Origin: Acidilobaceae archaeon
Lineage (GTDB): Archaea; Thermoproteota; Thermoprotei_A; Sulfolobales; Acidilobaceae
DNA: 9,985 nt
Assembly: GCA_027013765.1 (NCBI GenBank)
Contig: JALWGG010000059.1
Location: 6,230-16,214, forward strand
Direction of reading: 5' to 3'
The notes below the pieces were generated by a model. It worked only from the letters and a program-made list of their open reading frames with translations, ran no database searches and had not been told where the DNA came from. Of this stretch, positions 7,002 through 9,985 are shown piece after piece; the first letter of the stretch is position 1; each line of letters begins with the position of its first letter. A program made the translations under genes and the position numbers.

Positions 7002-7005
7002 CGTA

Positions 7006-7530
7006 TTATCTCTTCAACTCTATTTTATCTCTATTTATGCTGAATCTGGCAATAGCTAACAAACCATCATGGTCTATGACGTATTGTGCAGCGCCACATA
7101 TATGGGCGAGGGCTACTGCGCTGGAGACTATCGCGTCGAAGACGTCTCCAGTGCCCTCTAAAGAGTTTATTTTAGCGACACTGCCCGGGTGTGTTTCGAT
7201 AACAGCTACCCCAGCCTCTTCCATGAGGGCTCTAATCGAGTAGCCTACGCTCGTGAGCCTAGCCATACCCTTAAGCCCTCCGGGGAGGAGCCTTACATGG
7301 TAAGTCTTCATGAATCTCCTTTCAACACCTCTAAACCCCCTATATGGAATTGTAAGGGGAGCGTCAACGGCTACAACGTTACACCCCTTTAAACGCTCCA
7401 GCACCTTATAGAGACTCCCCATCGCGCCCGACTCTATTAGAACCCCGTCTCTACAATCGGTACTCTCAAGAATCGCATACCCGTTCAATCCCGATCCAGC
7501 TGCAGGATCCAGGCCGCATGCACGAATCAT
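7006..7530 (-). CDS. DUF429-type predicted nuclease with RNase H-like fold
   Basis: The 174-residue protein has the ordered motifs of this family. GLDPAAGSG at 6-14 has Asp8. VVAVDAPLTIP at about 52-62 has Asp56, followed by a Gly/Arg-rich stretch. VIETHPGS at about 110-117 has Glu112. GDVFDAIVSSAVAL at about 128-141 has Asp132. These acids occupy the places where RNase H-fold nucleases hold catalytic metal ions, but nuclease activity of this family is a prediction, and no substrate can be read from the sequence. The ATG at 7530 has a TATA-like CCTATAGTGT (7556-7565, minus strand) about 30 bases upstream, which suggests a leaderless or nearly leaderless mRNA. It converges on the cysteine-rich gene with 4 bases between stops, so terminators of each would lie inside the other gene. 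Confidence 0.8.
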   Translation of the reverse strand: MIRACGLDPAAGSGLNGYAILESTDCRDGVLIESGAMGSLYKVLERLKGCNVVAVDAPLTIPYRGFRGVERRFMKTYHVRLLPGGLKGMARLTSVGYSIRALMEEAGVAVIETHPGSVAKINSLEGTGDVFDAIVSSAVALAHICGAAQYVIDHDGLLAIARFSINRDKIELKR

Positions 7531-7570
7531 AATATAACCCCGGGGAATAGTCTATTACACTATAGGATGA

Positions 7571-7638
7571 GCTGACGACGGTCGACTGACCCAGCAGTGC
7601 TGGGGATGGTGAACATTCTCCTTAGCGACCGTATCAGT
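7571..7638. repeat. Long imperfect stem-loop in the DUF429-moaA spacer
   Basis: CTGA plus ACGGTCG (7572-7575, 7578-7584) pairs with CGACCGT plus TCAG (7626-7632, 7634-7637), leaving a 2x1 internal loop and 11 base pairs; a G-T pair can extend it. Inside lies a second perfect pair of arms, CCCAGCA and TGCTGGG (7590-7604, one base between). The 3' arm overlaps the D box of the minus-strand sRNA. It may be a structured leader or RNA element, or part of sRNA processing; its strand and role are unknown. Confidence 0.55.
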
Positions 7639-7692
7639 AAAGGCCAATTAAATCATCCCTCGGGGGGTCATCGATAGCTGGCTCATCACCAA
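7631..7692 (-). ncRNA. Double-guide C/D box sRNA predicted to direct 2'-O-methylation of 23S rRNA
   Basis: Reading the minus strand: C box GTGATGA (7689-7683), 11-base guide (7682-7672), D' box ATGA (7671-7668, one mismatch to CTGA), 8-base spacer, C' box GGGATGA (7659-7653, one mismatch), 15-base guide (7652-7638), D box CTGA (7637-7634). Box order and spacing fit archaeal C/D sRNAs. Both guides match the same short part of 23S rRNA domain II. The D guide pairs with AAAGGCCAAT (10 bp) and the D' guide with GATAGCTGG (9 bp); in E. coli these lie about 20 bases apart in one conserved stretch. By the five-bases-from-the-box rule the methylated residues would be the first G of GGCCAAT and the second A of GATAGCTGG, which by my count are near G784 and A804 of E. 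coli 23S. It would act in complex with L7Ae, Nop5 and fibrillarin. The transcript ends are approximate. The rRNA sequence was recalled from memory, not searched. Confidence 0.78.
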
Positions 7693-7749
7693 ATGTATTA
7701 TTGGTGTCGTGTGGTAAATTGGTTATGCCCGGAATCTATACTTAACCGA

Positions 7750-7791
7750 TATTTATTCAGGAGCGCTTTATCTAGTATTATAGGGAGTGGT
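7750..7791 (+). promoter_or_regulatory. Promoter and ribosome binding site of moaA
   Basis: A TATA-like ATATTTATT (about 7749-7757) would place the transcription start near 7780. GGAGTGGTG (about 7783-7791) then provides a ribosome binding site ending 8 bases before TTG 7800. A second AT-rich string (CTTTATC, 7766-7772) would instead give an almost leaderless mRNA. The sRNA and the stem-loop lie just upstream of this promoter. Confidence 0.45.
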
Positions 7792-7799
7792 GCTAAGGG

Positions 7800-8888
7800 T
7801 TGCCACCGGTTCTAGACGCCTACGGGAGGCCCTTCAACAACCTTAGGATAAGCGTGACGAATGAATGCAACTTCAGGTGCATATTCTGCCATATAGAGGG
7901 GGATCCCGTAGGCAGGCCTCTACGCCCAGGCCAGCTTCCTCCTGTCATGGTCCCTGAGGAGTATGGTGTTGTGGCTAAGGCGGCATACATGCTTGGTGCC
8001 AGGAGTTTCAAGATAACTGGTGGCGAACCCCTGATCAGGAGGGATATTGTTGAGATAGTGGGGGAGATCAGCTCTAATGCCCCAGGAAGCGATGTCTCCA
8101 TGACTAGTAACGGGTACCTCATGAATGTGTATGCAGATAAACTAGCTGAAGCCGGGCTCGGCAGGGCTAACATATCCATACACAGCCTCCGCAGGAGCAG
8201 GTACAAGTTTATAACCGGTGTCGACGGTCTTGAGAGGGCTCTTAAGGGGTTTAAGGCTGCATATGATGCGGGGCTCAAGCTTAAGATAAATATGGTTCTG
8301 CTCAAGGGCGTCAATGTCGATGAGGTGTGGAGCCTGGCCGAGATGGCTTCAAGTTATGACGCGGTACTACAGCTAATAGAGCTCCACCCAGTGGGCATGG
8401 GTGCCCGCTTCTTCAAGCAATACTTCTACCCCCTGGCCAGGGTTGAGGAGGAACTGATAGAGTCTGGGGCTAAGGTTGTTCGGAGGGAGCTGCATAACAG
8501 GCCAGTGTATATACTGCCTAACGGTGCGAGGATAGAGGTTGTTAAACCCTTCAACAACCCGATATTTTGCGCGGGCTGCACGAGGATCAGGGTGAGCCCT
8601 ACAGGCCACCTATCGCCATGCCTCAACTGGAAGGGAGATAGGATCCATATGCTCCCCCGCATAAGGAGGGCAGGCTCCTGGGAGGAGAAGGTTATAGCGG
8701 CTGCAGAGGCGCTCTTAGAGGTTAACATGCTCCGCCGGCCATACTGGCTCACTAGGAGGGGCGATCAAGCCCCGGCACGTGTTGATGGCAAGGCGGTATT
8801 CATACCTAAGAGGAGTTATGCTAGGAAGATCCTTTCGGAGCTAAGACGCCAGCTTCTAGGAGGAGGACTCCAAGTAGCCAGAGGCTAG
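7800..8888 (+). CDS. moaA: MoaA, GTP 3',8-cyclase of molybdenum/tungsten cofactor synthesis (radical SAM)
   Basis: Catalyses the first step of molybdopterin formation: SAM-dependent rearrangement of GTP to 3',8-cyclo-GTP, which MoaC converts to cPMP. The 362-residue protein has the N-terminal radical SAM cluster motif CNFRCIFC (Cys 23, 27, 30), GGEP at 74-77 for SAM binding, and the C-terminal second cluster motif CX2CX13C (Cys 257, 260, 274, within FCAGCTRIRVSPTGHLSPCL), which is diagnostic for MoaA within the superfamily. It is somewhat longer than many archaeal MoaA proteins, with a basic C-terminal tail. The start is TTG at 7800; a stop lies two codons upstream, so no longer form is possible, and the homologous core (DAYGRPFNNLRISVT) begins right after it. 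Its last 68 bases overlap the convergent membrane-protein gene. No other moa gene is nearby. In this host the cofactor may carry tungsten or molybdenum. Confidence 0.94.
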   Translation: MPPVLDAYGRPFNNLRISVTNECNFRCIFCHIEGDPVGRPLRPGQLPPVMVPEEYGVVAKAAYMLGARSFKITGGEPLIRRDIVEIVGEISSNAPGSDVSMTSNGYLMNVYADKLAEAGLGRANISIHSLRRSRYKFITGVDGLERALKGFKAAYDAGLKLKINMVLLKGVNVDEVWSLAEMASSYDAVLQLIELHPVGMGARFFKQYFYPLARVEEELIESGAKVVRRELHNRPVYILPNGARIEVVKPFNNPIFCAGCTRIRVSPTGHLSPCLNWKGDRIHMLPRIRRAGSWEEKVIAAAEALLEVNMLRRPYWLTRRGDQAPARVDGKAVFIPKRSYARKILSELRRQLLGGGLQVARG

Positions 8889-9534
8889 CCACCTGTAGCA
8901 TCCATCCTGTATATAGCATTACAAGCAGGCCTATCCCGGCTATTGCCGACCCAGCGATCACCACCCTATTCTCAGTCTTAAAGGGGCATCCACTCTTCTC
9001 GATGAAGCCTGCTGATGCAGTGAGGCCAAGTAATAGTACCAGTGGTGCGGCAAGGACGAGCTCCAGGCCCCCATATAATATTGGGGCTAGGAGTATGACC
9101 GATGCAAGGCTGTGAATCCTCCCGGTAGCCGCGTAGAGGTATATTATTGATACTACAACTCCAGCCAGTGTAGCATACCTTATAACCCAGGGATCATTAT
9201 AGCCCGCCACTATCAGGGCCGCTGGCAGTATCATTATTGAAGTCAGTCCCGGCAATCCTGAGGATACTATTGATGCCAGGATTAATGTAATAGCAGCCAG
9301 GGCCATCATCCTCAAATCAACGAATCCTGCAACTATTGTAACCACCAGTATTGTAACGGTTAGCAGGTACCTCCTAGGGCTCCTGGCAGTAAATGCTTGC
9401 AGGGATGCCGTTATTATGATTATAGCGAGGGAGATCCAGTATACAGCCTCTCCAACAAGGCTGGCAAGGATCGGTAGCCCAGCCCCCGCTATCCCAATGC
9501 ATCCTATAGAAGCCAGCCCCCTGCACGCGCTCAT
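8821..9534 (-). CDS. Polytopic membrane protein of unknown function, downstream of ctaB
   Basis: The 237-residue protein is strongly hydrophobic, with about eight or nine membrane-spanning helices (roughly 6-28, 30-50, 56-74, 76-95, 97-112, 119-136, 141-171 as one or two, and 188-230 as two) and short polar loops. I do not recognise a family. It lacks the conserved His pairs of heme A synthase (CtaA), so it is unlikely to be that enzyme, although the position just after heme O synthase raised the question. ATG 9534 follows the ctaB stop by 11 bases, and GAGGGTG (9541-9547, minus strand), overlapping the ctaB stop codon, serves as ribosome binding site, so the two are almost certainly co-transcribed. 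The 3' end overlaps moaA by 68 bases. A role in heme or oxidase assembly is inferred only from the operon. Confidence 0.78.
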   Translation of the reverse strand: MSACRGLASIGCIGIAGAGLPILASLVGEAVYWISLAIIIITASLQAFTARSPRRYLLTVTILVVTIVAGFVDLRMMALAAITLILASIVSSGLPGLTSIMILPAALIVAGYNDPWVIRYATLAGVVVSIIYLYAATGRIHSLASVILLAPILYGGLELVLAAPLVLLLGLTASAGFIEKSGCPFKTENRVVIAGSAIAGIGLLVMLYTGWMLQVASLWLLGVLLLEAGVLAPKGSS

Positions 9535-9545
9535 CTACTACACCC

Positions 9546-9985
9546 TCAGAGTAGAGTTATGAATGCATGCTCTAGTGGGAGTAGTAGGAATGCTATACCC
9601 ACAAGCGGGCTTGCATACTTGATCATGCCCAATGCCGCCTCCCTCCTGGGCCTCTCAGCGAATCTCATTATCTTGGCTATTGCATGCCCCGACATCAATG
9701 TGGTAGTTACCGCGGCAGTATACCCGTAGCCTTCTATGACGACGAATAACCATGTGAGTACTGGTAGCAGTGCTATAGAGCCTGATACTATGAGTGCGAA
9801 GGTCCTCGGGCCAACCCTGTCAGGGAGTACTGGTATGTTCGCCCGCCTATAATCGTCCAGGAAGTAGTATGCCAAGGCGGATACGTGGAGGGGCTGCCAT
9901 ACAAACACTATCCCAGCCAGCAGTATACCCCCCAGGGTGAATGATCCCGCAGCTGCCGCCCACCCGCCCAGGGCGGGCATCGATC
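9546..9985 (-). CDS. ctaB: Heme O synthase (protoheme IX farnesyltransferase), C-terminal part, cut by the right window edge
   Basis: Integral membrane prenyltransferase of the UbiA superfamily that adds a farnesyl group to heme B, making heme O for heme-copper terminal oxidases. Only the C-terminal part (about 146 residues) is present: the frame stays open past the edge, and the Met encoded at 9980 is internal, because the preceding codon continues in frame and the sequence there (PALGGWAAAAGS) matches the middle of the family. The decisive segment is VFVWQPLHVSALAYYF, followed by DDYRRANIPVLP, the conserved second prenyltransferase signature region (in bacteria 'W..PHF..L......DY..AG.PM.P'). 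About four membrane helices follow. Its presence implies an oxygen-reducing terminal oxidase in the host. It heads or belongs to an operon with the next membrane protein. Confidence 0.92.
   Translation of the reverse strand, partial: SMPALGGWAAAAGSFTLGGILLAGIVFVWQPLHVSALAYYFLDDYRRANIPVLPDRVGPRTFALIVSGSIALLPVLTWLFVVIEGYGYTAAVTTTLMSGHAIAKIMRFAERPRREAALGMIKYASPLVGIAFLLLPLEHAFITLL

Noticed and set aside
7564..7588. A second possible C/D box sRNA on the plus strand (AGGATGA, CTGA, TGACGA, CTGA).
   Set aside because: The boxes are only 1 and 6 bases apart, far too close to hold guides.
7641..7681. The resemblance to 23S rRNA could mean an rRNA gene fragment.
   Set aside because: Only two short blocks match, their separation differs from rRNA, and they lie in the guide positions between C/D boxes; a guide sRNA explains the pattern better.
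8821..9534. The membrane protein as heme A synthase (CtaA) because it follows ctaB.
   Set aside because: The conserved histidines of CtaA are absent and the helix count and length do not match archaeal CtaA.

Overview
The window looks like chromosomal DNA of a hyperthermophilic crenarchaeon (Thermoproteota, most like the Desulfurococcales and relatives). The evidence is heavy use of AGG for Arg and ATA for Ile, frequent TTG and GTG starts, TATA-like boxes about 25 bases upstream of starts, Shine-Dalgarno motifs of the GGTGAT type, and archaeal gene content: deoxyhypusine synthase, a class III-signal pilin, an AbrB-PhoU regulator and a C/D box guide sRNA. A heme O synthase at the right edge implies a heme-copper terminal oxidase, so the host probably respires aerobically or microaerobically. 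I cannot name the species.

Left part (1-777, minus strand): a type IV pilin-like precursor (343-777), a T-run terminator, then the start of a gene cut by the window edge whose N-terminus resembles archaeal secretion/pilus ATPases (1-252). The region looks like a surface-filament locus.

Centre left (858-4608, plus strand): deoxyhypusine synthase (aIF5A maturation), followed 47 bases later by a TldD/TldE protease pair, with 2 bases between the two subunit genes. The three are probably co-transcribed. An AbrB-PhoU regulator (4715-5722) converges on them from the minus strand.

Centre (5723-7530): an AT-rich divergent promoter region, an orphan 166-aa protein with a textbook promoter and ribosome binding site, a cysteine-rich small protein weakly resembling HEPN domains, and a convergent DUF429-type RNase H-fold protein.

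Right part (7531-9985): an intergenic region of about 270 bases carries, on the minus strand, a well-supported double-guide C/D box sRNA. Its two guides match two nearby sites in domain II of 23S rRNA. Next to it is a long imperfect stem-loop. MoaA (molybdenum/tungsten cofactor synthesis) follows on the plus strand. It overlaps tail to tail by 68 bases with a polytopic membrane protein lying downstream of ctaB (heme O synthase, cut by the right edge) in a minus-strand operon.

No CRISPR array, insertion sequence, tRNA or rRNA gene was found. The sRNA is the most interesting single item. I did not find a convincing new multi-gene system.
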